64,000 bases of DNA from JAIVHA01 sp965367295 (GTDB taxonomy: Bacteria; Pseudomonadota; Gammaproteobacteria; DSM-19610). Below the pieces are notes generated by a model. That model searched no databases and was not told the origin of the DNA. It was given only the letters and a program-made list of their open reading frames with translations. Positions 27,193 to 35,926 of this stretch are shown piece after piece; position 1 is the first letter of the stretch, and the number at the start of each line of letters is the position of its first letter. The stretch covers positions 62,001-126,000 of the forward strand of contig CBDUHN010000001.1 in NCBI GenBank assembly GCA_965367295.1, read 5' to 3'. Made by a program: the position numbers and the translations under genes.

Positions 27193-27654
27193 ATGCCGCA
27201 ACCCTACGTGCTGGCCGCCGTCCTGATCGTCCTACTGGCCCTGTTGCTGGTGGCGATACGACTGTGGCGCCGCAAATCCGCTCCACTCAATACCACTCTT
27301 ACGTCCCACCCCGGTCAAGATACCGGCAGCCTGGACTATTACCGGCGTGCGGGGGTGTACTGGGGCGTCGCCATCAGGCCCCGCGGGGATGCCCCCGGCT
27401 GCGCCGCGGTCGAGGCCATGCGCGGCCAATCCTTCCCCCTCAAGCAAGCCCCCACTTTACCTCTCCCTGGCTGCGATGCCGGTAGCTGCCACTGTAGCTA
27501 CCAGCCCCTGCTGGACCACCGTGATGCCAGGGTCCGCAGAACCAATACAGACCGCCGCACCATCCTCCGTTATGAACCCGACAAGCAGGATCGTCGCCAA
27601 CTCACCACACGGCGGCGCAAGTCCGGCCCCGGCAACAAACCAAGCGGTACCTGA
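27193..27654 (+). CDS. Membrane-anchored Cys-rich protein (paralogue A)
   Basis: 153 residues. An N-terminal membrane helix (VLAAVLIVLLALLLVAIRLW) leaves a soluble Arg-rich domain. Landmarks in order are YYRRAGVYWGVAI, GCAAVEAMRG, APTLPLPGC, a C-x-C pair and RTILRYEP. The same set of landmarks occurs in the gene at 62403-62876, so the two are paralogues. Four conserved Cys (CAAV; PLPGC; C-x-C) suggest a metal site or disulfides. No named family is recognised. It lies between the remnant region and the tusE-like gene. Confidence 0.65.
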   Translation: MPQPYVLAAVLIVLLALLLVAIRLWRRKSAPLNTTLTSHPGQDTGSLDYYRRAGVYWGVAIRPRGDAPGCAAVEAMRGQSFPLKQAPTLPLPGCDAGSCHCSYQPLLDHRDARVRRTNTDRRTILRYEPDKQDRRQLTTRRRKSGPGNKPSGT

Positions 27655-27772
27655 CCCCCCGGCTCACGCCGCTCCTGTGCGTTAGTGTTCTGTAATGTAG
27701 TAATATTCCAGAATACCTGATAAAATCACTCAACTTTTATTATTCTATTTCCAATCAGAGGAGTTGTACCCG

Positions 27773-28108
27773 ATGCAGGCTGAAGTTGATGGCAAGGTAA
27801 TCGAGTTGAGTGAGGCCGGTTGGCTGGTAAATCTTGACGAATGGAGCGAAGGGCTCGCCGTGGAGATCGCCAAGAATGAAAAAATCCCCGAGTTGACCGA
27901 AGAACACTGGGACATCATTAATACCGCCCGTGAATATTTTCAGGACAATGGCACGGTTGCGGAACCGCGCGTGTTCTCCAAGATCATGAAGACCAAGTAC
28001 GGCAAGGATCGTAGCGATCAGAAATACATCTATTCGTTGTTCCCCACCGGTCTGATCAAGTGTGCCAACAAGGTCGCCGGCCTGCCCCGCCCCAAGGGTT
28101 GCAGCTGA
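27773..28108 (+). CDS. tusE: TusE/DsrC-family sulfur relay protein
   Basis: 111 residues with the family pattern GWLVNLDEWSEGLA, LTEEHWDIINTAREYF, KYIYSLFPTG and the C-terminal arm AGLPRPKGC followed by one last residue. The penultimate Cys, the universal CysA, is present. DsrC proper has a second Cys (CysB) eleven residues before it; here the corresponding residue is Asn and a Cys occurs two residues earlier instead (KCANKVAGLP). It is therefore TusE-like at the CysB position. GAGGAG lies 9 nt before ATG 27773. TusE passes sulfur from TusBCD to MnmA for tRNA thiolation; no tusBCD or dsr genes are seen here. Confidence 0.9.
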   Translation: MQAEVDGKVIELSEAGWLVNLDEWSEGLAVEIAKNEKIPELTEEHWDIINTAREYFQDNGTVAEPRVFSKIMKTKYGKDRSDQKYIYSLFPTGLIKCANKVAGLPRPKGCS

Positions 28109-28159
28109 TCCCATGAGCACGGCGGCGCCTATGCGCTGCCGTGCCATCATTTTCACCTC

Positions 28160-28423
28160 ATGTACCTCATCGTGGCACAGGGCCGTTTTCCCGATAGCGA
28201 ATCACTGGTGCGGGCAAGCATCTGGGTGAATGAGTCCGATGCACGCCTGGCGCAACAGCGTGCGCTCGATGCCCTGCGGGGGGCGGGTTTCCAGCTTGCA
28301 TCCGTTGATACGGTAACTGAAACCGGTCCCGAAGATTATTTCCGCCCCTGTGAAAGCAAGGCGGCTTATGATCGGGCACTACAGGAAGGTATCGCCTGGC
28401 GGGTGCAGGCAATCGAATCCTAG
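28160..28423 (+). CDS. Hypothetical protein, 87 residues
   Basis: Soluble small protein starting MYLIVAQGRFPD, containing a helical segment (ARLAQQRALDALRGAGF) and one Cys (FRPCESK). It lies 51 bases after the tusE-like gene on the same strand and before a shared terminator, so they are likely one transcript. No family recognised. Confidence 0.6.
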   Translation: MYLIVAQGRFPDSESLVRASIWVNESDARLAQQRALDALRGAGFQLASVDTVTETGPEDYFRPCESKAAYDRALQEGIAWRVQAIES

Positions 28424-28459
28424 ATAGACATCCGTCCTGGCTCCATAAGCAAATAAATC

Positions 28460-28491
28460 AAAATGCCTTCGCTGTCATGCGCAGGCATTTT
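28460..28491. terminator. Bidirectional terminator between convergent genes
   Basis: AAAATGCCT (28460-28468) and AGGCATTTT (28483-28491) form a perfect 9-bp stem, with an inner CGC/GCG pair. A-rich on one side and T-rich on the other, it can end both the tusE-side transcript and moaB. Confidence 0.88.
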
Positions 28492-28519
28492 CATTTGCCA
28501 GGTTCTGCCAGTAGCGCCT

Positions 28520-29041
28520 CTATCGTTCACGCAATCTCGGGATCAACTGGGCCAGATTGCAGGGACGGGTGCGGTGATCAAGCTGATGCTGGATAAGACG
28601 GTCCCAGGCGGTACGACAGGCGCCACTCGACCCCGGCACACAGAAGAGATAGGTACCATTTGCCACTCCGGCCAGTGCCCGTGACTGCAGGCTGGAGGTC
28701 TGAATCTCTTCAAAGGAAAGCATGCGAAACAACTCGCCAAAACCTTCTATTTCCTTGTCCAGTAATACCGACACCGCTTCCGGCGTGCCATCCCGACCAG
28801 TAACGCCAGTTCCACCGGTAGTGATGATCACCTGCACCTGAGGTTCCGCTATCCAGCGCGAAACCGTGGCACGGATCCGATAGACGTCATCGGGCTCAAT
28901 GCATTTTTCCACCACCCGATGCCCGGCCTCTTCGACCCGCTCCACCAGGGTCCTGCCGGAGGTGTCGTTATCTTCCGTGCGCGTATCGGATACGGTCAAG
29001 ACCGCAACCTGCAGCGGGATAAAGGAAGGTTCATCGGACAT
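28520..29041 (-). CDS. moaB: Molybdenum cofactor biosynthesis protein B
   Basis: About 173 residues from ATG 29041; an in-frame ATG at 29065 would add 8 residues. It has the MoaB/MogA MPT-binding fold: LTVSDTRTEDNDTSG, ITTGGTGVTGRDGTPEAV, and VPGSSGACRTAWDRLIQHQLDHRTRPCNL. The role is adenylylation of molybdopterin or a related step; in E. coli moaB is dispensable. It is isolated from other moa genes here. Confidence 0.95.
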   Translation of the reverse strand: MSDEPSFIPLQVAVLTVSDTRTEDNDTSGRTLVERVEEAGHRVVEKCIEPDDVYRIRATVSRWIAEPQVQVIITTGGTGVTGRDGTPEAVSVLLDKEIEGFGELFRMLSFEEIQTSSLQSRALAGVANGTYLFCVPGSSGACRTAWDRLIQHQLDHRTRPCNLAQLIPRLRER

Positions 29042-29306
29042 GGGAAATACCTGCAGAAAATCCAAACGGCGATTATAGCATCGACCATACCGGTATCCAC
29101 GACCAGGCCGGGGAAACGGTTGCGGCAGGGAGATCCATAATGTGGCAAATACTAACGCGGATTAGCATCCTGCCACGCCCGTAGTTGATGATGGATATGC
29201 AGCCGGCACCCTGTTGAAAACCGTTTCACCCGCCTGTTAAACGAATATTCAAAACCTCAAGGCAGCTGCCGGGATCTCGGCACCGGGCATCAGTTATCGC
29301 GGGCTG

Positions 29307-30629
29307 TTACAGATCCCGCGCCAGCAGGCCCATTGCATAGTCACCGGGTTCCAGCGGGATGCGCACCTGGTAGCCACCTCCCGGCACCACCTGCATCGGC
29401 TCGCCCTGCAGATTTTCCACGTGCTGCAGGGTAAAGCGCCGGTTACCGGACGGTAGCAGTAATTCCAGACTGTCACCGACGCCGAACTTGTTCTTCACGT
29501 CCACCTCGCCCATGCCCGTCACCGCATCGTAGCCGCTGAGTTCACCGACAAAGCGCTGCTGCAGACTGTTGGAATGATGGGTGAGGTAATTCTGGTAATC
29601 CTCGGCATGATGGCGCTGATAGAAACCATCGGTGTAGCCGCGGTTGGCCAGGTTTTCCAGCACCCCCAGCAGCGTCGGATCGAAGACACGGCCGGCGACA
29701 GCATCATCGATGGCACGGCGATACACCTGCGAGGTACGGGCGACATAGTAATGTGATTTTGTTCGACCCTCGATCTTCAGGCTGTCGATACCCATCTTCA
29801 CCAGGCGCTCCACATGCTCGACGGCGCGCAGGTCCTTGGAGTTCATCACATAGGTACCGTGCTCGTCCTCTTCCACCTGCATCAGTTCGCCGGGACGTTC
29901 CTGCTCTTCCAGCAGGTAGACCCGTTCCGACTCTTCATGCCGCTGACCATCACCGGTCTGGGACGGTGGTGGGGTGTAGACCTGCACATCACCACTGATA
30001 TCGGTAGTGGCCTCATGCACCTTGTATTCCCAGCGGCAGGAGTTGGTGCAGGTTCCCTGGTTGGCGTCACGATGGTTGAAGTACCCGGACAGCAGGCAGC
30101 GTCCTGAATAGGCAATGCACAGGGCGCCATGCACGAACACTTCCAGTTCCATATCCGGACATTTCTGGCGGATCTCCTCCACTTCATCCAGGGACAGTTC
30201 GCGGGACAGGATGATGCGCTTCACCCCCACCTGCTGCCAGAACTTCACGCTGGCGTGATTCATGGTGTTGGCCTGTACGGAAAGGTGTACCGGCATCTCC
30301 GGCCAGCGTTCGCGGACCATCATGATCAGCCCGGGATCCGCCATGATCAGGGCATCAGGCCCCAGTGCCACGGCCTCTTCCATATCGGCCATGAATGTAT
30401 TGAGCTTGCTGTTGTGGGGCAGGACGTTGGTGGCAAGAAAAAAACGCTTGCCCTCCTGGTGCACCGTCTCGATACCGCGCGCCAGTTGTTCCAGCTGGCT
30501 GAAATCGTTGTTTCGCACCCGCAGGCTATAGCGCGGCATACCGGCATACACCGCATCGGCACCATAGGCAATGGCGTACCGCAGGTTATGAAAAGTGCCC
30601 GCCGGGGCAAGGAGTTCAGGGGCTTTCAT
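29307..30629 (-). CDS. trhP: U32-family tRNA hydroxylation protein TrhP (YegQ)
   Basis: 440 residues, close to E. coli YegQ/TrhP, which works with prephenate-derived substrate to make 5-hydroxyuridine at tRNA position 34. The U32 signature is intact: EVFVHGALCIAYSGRC, then YFNHRDANQGTCTNSCRW, giving the four Cys that bind an iron-sulfur cluster. A mid-domain region includes SKDLRAVEHV and LKIEGRTKSHYYVARTSQVYR. It starts at ATG 30629. It lies alone, divergent from the lipoprotein at 30801. Confidence 0.93.
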   Translation of the reverse strand: MKAPELLAPAGTFHNLRYAIAYGADAVYAGMPRYSLRVRNNDFSQLEQLARGIETVHQEGKRFFLATNVLPHNSKLNTFMADMEEAVALGPDALIMADPGLIMMVRERWPEMPVHLSVQANTMNHASVKFWQQVGVKRIILSRELSLDEVEEIRQKCPDMELEVFVHGALCIAYSGRCLLSGYFNHRDANQGTCTNSCRWEYKVHEATTDISGDVQVYTPPPSQTGDGQRHEESERVYLLEEQERPGELMQVEEDEHGTYVMNSKDLRAVEHVERLVKMGIDSLKIEGRTKSHYYVARTSQVYRRAIDDAVAGRVFDPTLLGVLENLANRGYTDGFYQRHHAEDYQNYLTHHSNSLQQRFVGELSGYDAVTGMGEVDVKNKFGVGDSLELLLPSGNRRFTLQHVENLQGEPMQVVPGGGYQVRIPLEPGDYAMGLLARDL

Positions 30630-30800
30630 CGGGAGTCACGCCAGGCTGAAAAATAGTGGTGAAGTATACCATTTCGAGTACTTGGACCCGACATAATCCC
30701 TATTGTTTCATGGGGAAAAATCCCCCTCTGGCGGGCCAGGCTACGGACCGCTAGACTCTGCATCGATTACATCGAATCATTGCCCAAGGTGCCTCCCATC

Positions 30801-31334
30801 ATGCCTTTCCCGCATTCTGCCCTGCTGTGTGCCACGATCCTGCTGAGTGCATGCACCGGCTCCCTACCCTATGCCGCTGATATTCCCGGCCCCAGGCCCG
30901 TGATGCTGGAGGTACTGAAACCCGTCAATACCGAACCCGGCTGGGCACGCGCCTTCCTGCAACATGGGGCGCTGCAGCACTACGGCGATTTCAGTCGCTA
31001 TCATCCCTTTTGCTATCTGGAACTGAATCTCGTACAGGATCGTCCCCAGACCATCGGGCCAGGCCAGTTCGAGATTCGCGCAATTCGCCGTCACTACGAA
31101 GAAGTTGTACGCAATGAAAACCTTCGCTATGCCAGCCTGTGGTTTGTGGACAGCGACGTCAGCGACCAGACCCAGATGCTGGTCTTCCTGCTTCACTCCG
31201 AACAACAACCGGGCGTGCGAGCGCTGGTATGCGGTGGCGCTTTTGACGCCCCCAGCCGCGCCGCCGCACCTACACCGTCCCAGATTGCCGAAACCCTGGG
31301 CGACTACGCCCGTTTGCGGAGTACAGCGGAATAA
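30801..31334 (+). CDS. Lipoprotein of unknown function
   Basis: 177 residues from ATG 30801, with a signal ending in lipobox L-L-S-A-C. The mature part starts TGSLPYAADIPGPRP. It contains HYGDFSRYHPFCYLELNL with one Cys, an acidic central segment, and VRALVCGGAF with another. No named family recognised. The DIPGP motif is shared with the 40-residue lipoprotein at 10958. It is followed by a solute-binding protein gene on the same strand after 80 bases. Confidence 0.7.
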   Translation: MPFPHSALLCATILLSACTGSLPYAADIPGPRPVMLEVLKPVNTEPGWARAFLQHGALQHYGDFSRYHPFCYLELNLVQDRPQTIGPGQFEIRAIRRHYEEVVRNENLRYASLWFVDSDVSDQTQMLVFLLHSEQQPGVRALVCGGAFDAPSRAAAPTPSQIAETLGDYARLRSTAE

Positions 31335-31414
31335 ATTTCCACTAAGCCTCATCTGCCGGTGTGAACATCACCAAGAACCCGCATCAGCCGGGCATGTCCA
31401 CACCAGGAGGCTCC

Positions 31415-32380
31415 ATGAAACCACTCAAGTATCTCGCGCCACTCTGCTTCATGCTCTGCGCCGGTCTTTTCCTGCCGGCGATGGCGGAAGAGACTGATGA
31501 TTCCCAACATGATTACCGCACCTTTCACAGCGATGGAAAAATCGACTACGGCCGGATCGGCGATTCCTACACAGCCGACCTGGTGATGTATCTGGCTGGT
31601 AACCAGTTCATGGTGATGGAGGATTTGATCAGCGACTTCCAGGCCCGGAACCCGGATATCAAGACGATCTATGTAGAGACCATCCCACCAGGCCAGATTC
31701 TCAAGCAACAGATCCTCAAGCAGGGTCAGATCAATGGCCAGGAGACCGCCATGAACCCGGATCTTTACGCCAGTGTAAACCTGGGGCATCTGAAAAAACT
31801 CCACCAGCAAGGGCTGATGCAGGACTATATGATCTACACCCACAACAAGCTGGAATTGATGGTCGCCGCCGGCAATCCGAAGCAGATTCAGGGACCGCAA
31901 GATCTGGCCCGTGATGACCTGCTGCAATCGCACCCGAATCCGCTCACGGAAGGTATTTTCAAGTTCTATGGCGCAGCGATGCTCCGTGACCTCGGGCTAT
32001 ATGAACAGGTCACGGGAAACGCGCAGTGCAAATCCTGCTGGGCGGTACCGGGCAAGACCTGGTTCACCTCACGCCATCACCGGGAAACCCCGACCCGGAT
32101 CGAACAGGGCGAGGCGGATGTAGGTATCGTGTGGACCACGGAAGTGGTCTATGCCCGGAAGGAAGACCGCAAGATCGAGGGGGTCACCATCCCGGCGCCG
32201 CTCAACAAACAGGACCAGGTGGCCTATGCCATAGGTTCCCTGAAGACCGGACGCAATCCCGGCCATGCCACCCGTTTCCTGGGCTACCTGGCCACCGACG
32301 ACGCACAGAATATCTATGCCCGCCATGGTTTTGTGCCCGCCACTGCAGCAGAACGAACCCTGCGCCCGATCCCTGAATAG
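31415..32380 (+). CDS. Periplasmic solute-binding protein, ModA/SBP_bac_11-like
   Basis: 321 residues with a signal peptide (ends LPAMAEE) and the two-lobed pattern of SBP_bac_11-type proteins (for example AGNQFMVMEDLISDF and ADVGIVWTTEVVYA). AGGAGG is placed 4 nt before ATG 31415. An unusual insertion holds C-K-S-C followed by WAVPGKTWF. No ABC permease or ATPase is nearby, so it is an orphan. Possible ligands include molybdate or another oxyanion, but the binding residues cannot be read from sequence. Confidence 0.7.
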   Translation: MKPLKYLAPLCFMLCAGLFLPAMAEETDDSQHDYRTFHSDGKIDYGRIGDSYTADLVMYLAGNQFMVMEDLISDFQARNPDIKTIYVETIPPGQILKQQILKQGQINGQETAMNPDLYASVNLGHLKKLHQQGLMQDYMIYTHNKLELMVAAGNPKQIQGPQDLARDDLLQSHPNPLTEGIFKFYGAAMLRDLGLYEQVTGNAQCKSCWAVPGKTWFTSRHHRETPTRIEQGEADVGIVWTTEVVYARKEDRKIEGVTIPAPLNKQDQVAYAIGSLKTGRNPGHATRFLGYLATDDAQNIYARHGFVPATAAERTLRPIPE

Positions 32381-32515
32381 ACAGCCTCCCTGCCCTGGCC
32401 CCGTTCGGAGGGCCAGGGTTTCTTGATCCTGATCAAGGTAATTACCCGCGGCATCCGATAGACTTTTCCCAGTATTCGGGATTGTGCGTTTTTTCATGCG
32501 CCAAGAGGATGTCTC

Positions 32516-32884
32516 TTGAGTAACTGGTTTACCCTGTCTGTAGTCGGTCTCTCATTGGCCGTATTTGCGATGGCTCTGACCTGGGCCATTCTCCACAACC
32601 TGCGGGAAGGTCAGGCCTTCCGTCAGTTGCTGGCACAGCGCCTCGAGCAACTGCGGCTGCACCGCCTCATGGGGCTGATGGGCCTGAACACCGGCAAATA
32701 CCTGTATCAGGAGCGCATTCATGACGTGGAACGTCACATGCGCGCCTGCGCCAGCTGCGCTGAAACCAGTCGCTGTGACCAGGCACTGGAACACCAGCAA
32801 CCCGAAGCGGCGGCGGAGTTCTGTGCCAACTACCAGGACCTGCAGAAGCTGCAACGCAAGGAAGATGAACCTGTCGGGATCTAG
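32516..32884 (+). CDS. DUF6455-type membrane-anchored Cys protein
   Basis: 122 residues, TTG start with AGAGGA six bases upstream. An N-terminal membrane helix (WFTLSVVGLSLAVFAMALTWAIL) precedes a soluble helical part with four Cys: C-A-S-C, S-R-C and E-F-C. This matches the pattern of DUF6455 as I remember it. The four Cys look suited to a metal site. The stop TAG overlaps the stop of rluE on the other strand. Confidence 0.65.
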   Translation: MSNWFTLSVVGLSLAVFAMALTWAILHNLREGQAFRQLLAQRLEQLRLHRLMGLMGLNTGKYLYQERIHDVERHMRACASCAETSRCDQALEHQQPEAAAEFCANYQDLQKLQRKEDEPVGI

Positions 32885-33414
32885 CCCGGCAGTACCTGAT
32901 ACGCACCGCAGGCAATACCTGCAAGACTCCATTCCCCCACCCGGTAGCGGATCAGTCGCAAAGTGGGGAAGCCGATGTGGGCCGTCATGCGGCGCACCTG
33001 CCGGTTGCGTCCCTCCTGAATCTCCAGCCGCAACCAGCGGGTCGGAATGGCCTTGCGTTCCCGGATAGGCGGCACCCGTGGCCAGACCTCCGGCTCCGGC
33101 ATCAGGTCAGCCCGTGCCGGCCGCGTCATACCGTCTTTCAGCCGTACTCCCCGACGCAGCGGCTCCAGGTCGGCATCCGTGGGGGCGCCTTCCACCTGTA
33201 CCCAGTATTCCTTCCATTTCCTGAAACGAGGATCGGCGATACGCTGTTGCAGGCGGCCGTCATCGGTCAGCACCAGCAACCCCTCGCTGTCGTAATCCAG
33301 CCGGCCCGCCGGGTAAATCTCCGGAATATCAATGAAATCCTTCAGGGTCTGCTTGTCACCCTCGGGGCTGAACTGGGACAGTACCCGGAACGGCTTGTTG
33401 AACAGTACAATCAT
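32881..33414 (-). CDS. rluE: 23S rRNA pseudouridine synthase RluE-like
   Basis: 177 residues from ATG 33414, the size of RluE, which makes pseudouridine 2457 in 23S rRNA. Key sequence: NKPFRVLSQFSPEG, catalytic GRLDYDSEGLL (D40), and EGRNRQVRRM near the end. It lacks an S4 domain, as RluE does. The open frame to 33579 upstream lies inside the neighbouring gene's region and is a shadow. It is divergent from the PA0069-type gene, with 26 bases between start codons. Confidence 0.92.
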   Translation of the reverse strand: MIVLFNKPFRVLSQFSPEGDKQTLKDFIDIPEIYPAGRLDYDSEGLLVLTDDGRLQQRIADPRFRKWKEYWVQVEGAPTDADLEPLRRGVRLKDGMTRPARADLMPEPEVWPRVPPIRERKAIPTRWLRLEIQEGRNRQVRRMTAHIGFPTLRLIRYRVGEWSLAGIACGAYQVLPG

Positions 33415-33440
33415 AATTCGCCTTTCAAACTGTGCATCTG

Positions 33441-34514
33441 ATGACCGACATTCCCCGCCAGACGCGCCGCGGCCGTGGCACCCGCCATAACCCGGACAAT
33501 CGTTTTCACCGGCTGGCCCGGGAAGACATCGACGACGGCTGGCAGAATCTGGAACAGCCGCTGGAACCGCTGACCACATATCTGGCCAAGGATACCAGCC
33601 GTACGCTGATCAGTTACAACCAGTCGCCGGACGTGCCCTTCGATCGCTCCATCAATCCGTATCGGGGCTGCGAACACGGCTGCGTATACTGTTTCGCGCG
33701 CCCGACCCATGCCTGGCTGGATCTGTCGCCGGGGCTGGATTTTGAAACCCGCCTGTTCTACAAGCAGGATGCCGCGGCGCTGCTACGCAAAGAATTGAGC
33801 CACAGCCGCTACCGCTGCGCACCCATCGCACTGGGCATCAATACCGACGCCTACCAGCCGGTGGAACGCCGGCAGGGTATCACCCGGGAAATTCTCCAGG
33901 TGCTATCCGATTTCCAACATCCCTGCACCATCGTCACCAAATCCGCGCTCATCGAACGTGACCTCGACCTGCTCGTACCCATGGCCAGTGCCGGACTGGT
34001 ACAGGTAATGTATTCGGTCACCACCCTCGATAATGAACTGGCACGCAGCCTCGAACCCCGTGCCGCAGCGCCACACCGTCGCCTGGCCTCGATACGCTGC
34101 CTGAGCGAGGCTGGCGTACCGGTGGGTGTGCTGGTAGCGCCGGTGATTCCCGCGCTCAATGACGCCGAGTTGGAGCGCATTCTGGATGCCAGCCGCGAGG
34201 CCGGCGCACAGGCGGCCGGCTATGTACTGCTGCGCCTGCCCCATGAGGTCAAGGAGTTGTTCCGCGACTGGCTGCAGGCCCATGCCCCGCTCAAGGCAAA
34301 GCATGTAATGAGCCTGATTCAGCAAAGCCGTGGTGGGGAGGATTACCAGGCGGAATTCGGTACCCGCATGCGTGGTACCGGTGTCTTTGCAGAGCTGCTT
34401 GCACAGCGCTTCCGGGTAGCCCACCGTCGCCTGGGGTTTTCCTCCCTGCAGGCACTGGATACAGACCGCTTCCGGGTACCGGAGGAGTTGCGGCCGCAGC
34501 TGGAATTATTCTAG
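33441..34514 (+). CDS. PA0069-family radical SAM protein
   Basis: 357 residues. The radical SAM cluster motif is C77-E-H-G-C81-V-Y-C84 in the SPL-like context NPYRGCEHGCVYCFARP. HAWLDLSPGLDFETRLF follows. This is the PA0069 family, related to spore photoproduct lyase but of unknown substrate. I place the start at ATG 33441 (MTDIPRQ); a GTG at 33432 is also in frame. It shares a 26-base divergent promoter space with rluE. Confidence 0.9.
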   Translation: MTDIPRQTRRGRGTRHNPDNRFHRLAREDIDDGWQNLEQPLEPLTTYLAKDTSRTLISYNQSPDVPFDRSINPYRGCEHGCVYCFARPTHAWLDLSPGLDFETRLFYKQDAAALLRKELSHSRYRCAPIALGINTDAYQPVERRQGITREILQVLSDFQHPCTIVTKSALIERDLDLLVPMASAGLVQVMYSVTTLDNELARSLEPRAAAPHRRLASIRCLSEAGVPVGVLVAPVIPALNDAELERILDASREAGAQAAGYVLLRLPHEVKELFRDWLQAHAPLKAKHVMSLIQQSRGGEDYQAEFGTRMRGTGVFAELLAQRFRVAHRRLGFSSLQALDTDRFRVPEELRPQLELF

Positions 34515-34527
34515 GAAATACTGCGAT

Positions 34528-35202
34528 CTATTTATCTTTCAGGTACAGATTATCGTCGAAACTGCTGACCCATTCCGGGCGCAGCGCCACCAGCATGGTC
34601 ATGGCCATACCGTTGACCAGTGCCTCAGACAAAAACATCAAGGGCAGATACGGCAGGTACTCATAGGCAACGGCGTCAAAGGTCTGGGCACCACTCAGGA
34701 TCATGATGCTGATGCCGGCAAGCTTGCCCACGACACTGGAAAAGCCCGCGGCAAAGAAGGCATTGATAAAGACATAGATGAAAAAATTATGTGGCAGGTA
34801 CCACTGACACAGGCGCAACAATGTATGGGTAAGCAGTATCGCTATTCCCCCCATCAGTAGCGCATTGAGGGCAATGGTCTCCCACCCGCCAAGACCGTAG
34901 CTACAGGTCCCCAGCACCACCAGCAGGACCGATAGCCAGGCGTAGGCCCAGCCGAACATCAGCGTCAGGCAGGTGACACCGAGAATATGGAACCCCAGTC
35001 CGGGTGAAACGCCGCCCTTGAGCATCCACAGCAACATCACCGCCACCGTGGCCGCCAGCCAGACATGCATATCGGCATTGTTGCGCAACCGCTGCCAATC
35101 AATACGCCACAGCGCATACCCGGTGACCAGGGCGAATATCGCCCAGGCAACCACCAGGAGCGGAAACGGCAGCAATCCGGTTGGCATATCCATGCTGATC
35201 AT
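34528..35202 (-). CDS. CbiM-like (PF01891) membrane protein
   Basis: About 224 residues with six or seven membrane helices, matching the energy-coupling-factor permease family that takes up Co2+ or Ni2+ (LPHNFFIYVFINAFFAA, then EYLPYLPLMFLSEALVNGMAMTMLVALRPEW). CbiM/NikM proteins begin M-H-I-P with His2 as a metal ligand. Here the N-terminus reads MISMDMPTG, without this His if the start is right. No cbiQO or nikQO genes are adjacent. The start is uncertain, with ATGs at 35202, 35196 and 35190 in range. Confidence 0.75.
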   Translation of the reverse strand: MISMDMPTGLLPFPLLVVAWAIFALVTGYALWRIDWQRLRNNADMHVWLAATVAVMLLWMLKGGVSPGLGFHILGVTCLTLMFGWAYAWLSVLLVVLGTCSYGLGGWETIALNALLMGGIAILLTHTLLRLCQWYLPHNFFIYVFINAFFAAGFSSVVGKLAGISIMILSGAQTFDAVAYEYLPYLPLMFLSEALVNGMAMTMLVALRPEWVSSFDDNLYLKDK

Positions 35203-35351
35203 TATATGGGAACCCGGACCGGATGGGATGCTTTTCCCGGACGAGCAACAGGAAATGCCCTCCCCCTGAACACCGGGTTGATATCCGTCATGTGGCTGAC
35301 CGGAAATACCTGATAGGATTTCATCCAGGTTACTCATCCAGGCAATTCGAC

Positions 35352-35864
35352 ATGATCCACTGTAGCGGCAAGTGCACTACTGGTTCCTGCCGATTACTGC
35401 TGCACCCAAACCGGCCGCTCAACTGGCGCGGCACACAGGGGGTGTGGTTGCTGATCAGCATTCCCTCGCTGTCTTTTGCCGCAGGACTCGCGGCATTGGG
35501 ATTCTGGCCGATCCTGCCCTTCGCAGGCATGGAACTGGCCCTGCTGTACGTGGCCTTCTACCTGAGCTCCCTGCGCCAGTACCGACAGGAACAGGTACAC
35601 ATCACTGAGCATGAAATCATCATCACCCGCACGACCAAACGTGAGCAAGAGCGTATTGTACTGCCACGGGCATGGACACGCCTGCAGGTGCGGCGCGACT
35701 CACGCAGTTGGTATCCCGACAGGATCCAGCTGCTCTATTGCGGACGCGTCACTGAGATCGGCACCGAATTGACTGATGCGGAAAAAAAGCAACTGGGCGA
35801 AAGGCTGAGTGCGGCAGGTATTGCGCTGGACACTACGGTCCCGTTGCCGCCCGTCGTGTTATAG
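35352..35864 (+). CDS. DUF2244-family membrane protein
   Basis: 170 residues from ATG 35352. Two adjacent membrane helices (about 27-70) follow a short N-terminus with three Cys. The soluble C-terminal part contains the family region HITEHEIIITRTTKREQERIVLPRAWTRLQVRR. The family (DUF2244) is unknown in function and often lies near cytochrome oxidase genes; none are in this window. Confidence 0.82.
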   Translation: MIHCSGKCTTGSCRLLLHPNRPLNWRGTQGVWLLISIPSLSFAAGLAALGFWPILPFAGMELALLYVAFYLSSLRQYRQEQVHITEHEIIITRTTKREQERIVLPRAWTRLQVRRDSRSWYPDRIQLLYCGRVTEIGTELTDAEKKQLGERLSAAGIALDTTVPLPPVVL

Positions 35865-35926
35865 TTGCTCCCGATCACGCCATCATGCGTGCATGGTTTT
35901 TCATGAATCCAACTACGGGAGTTTAC

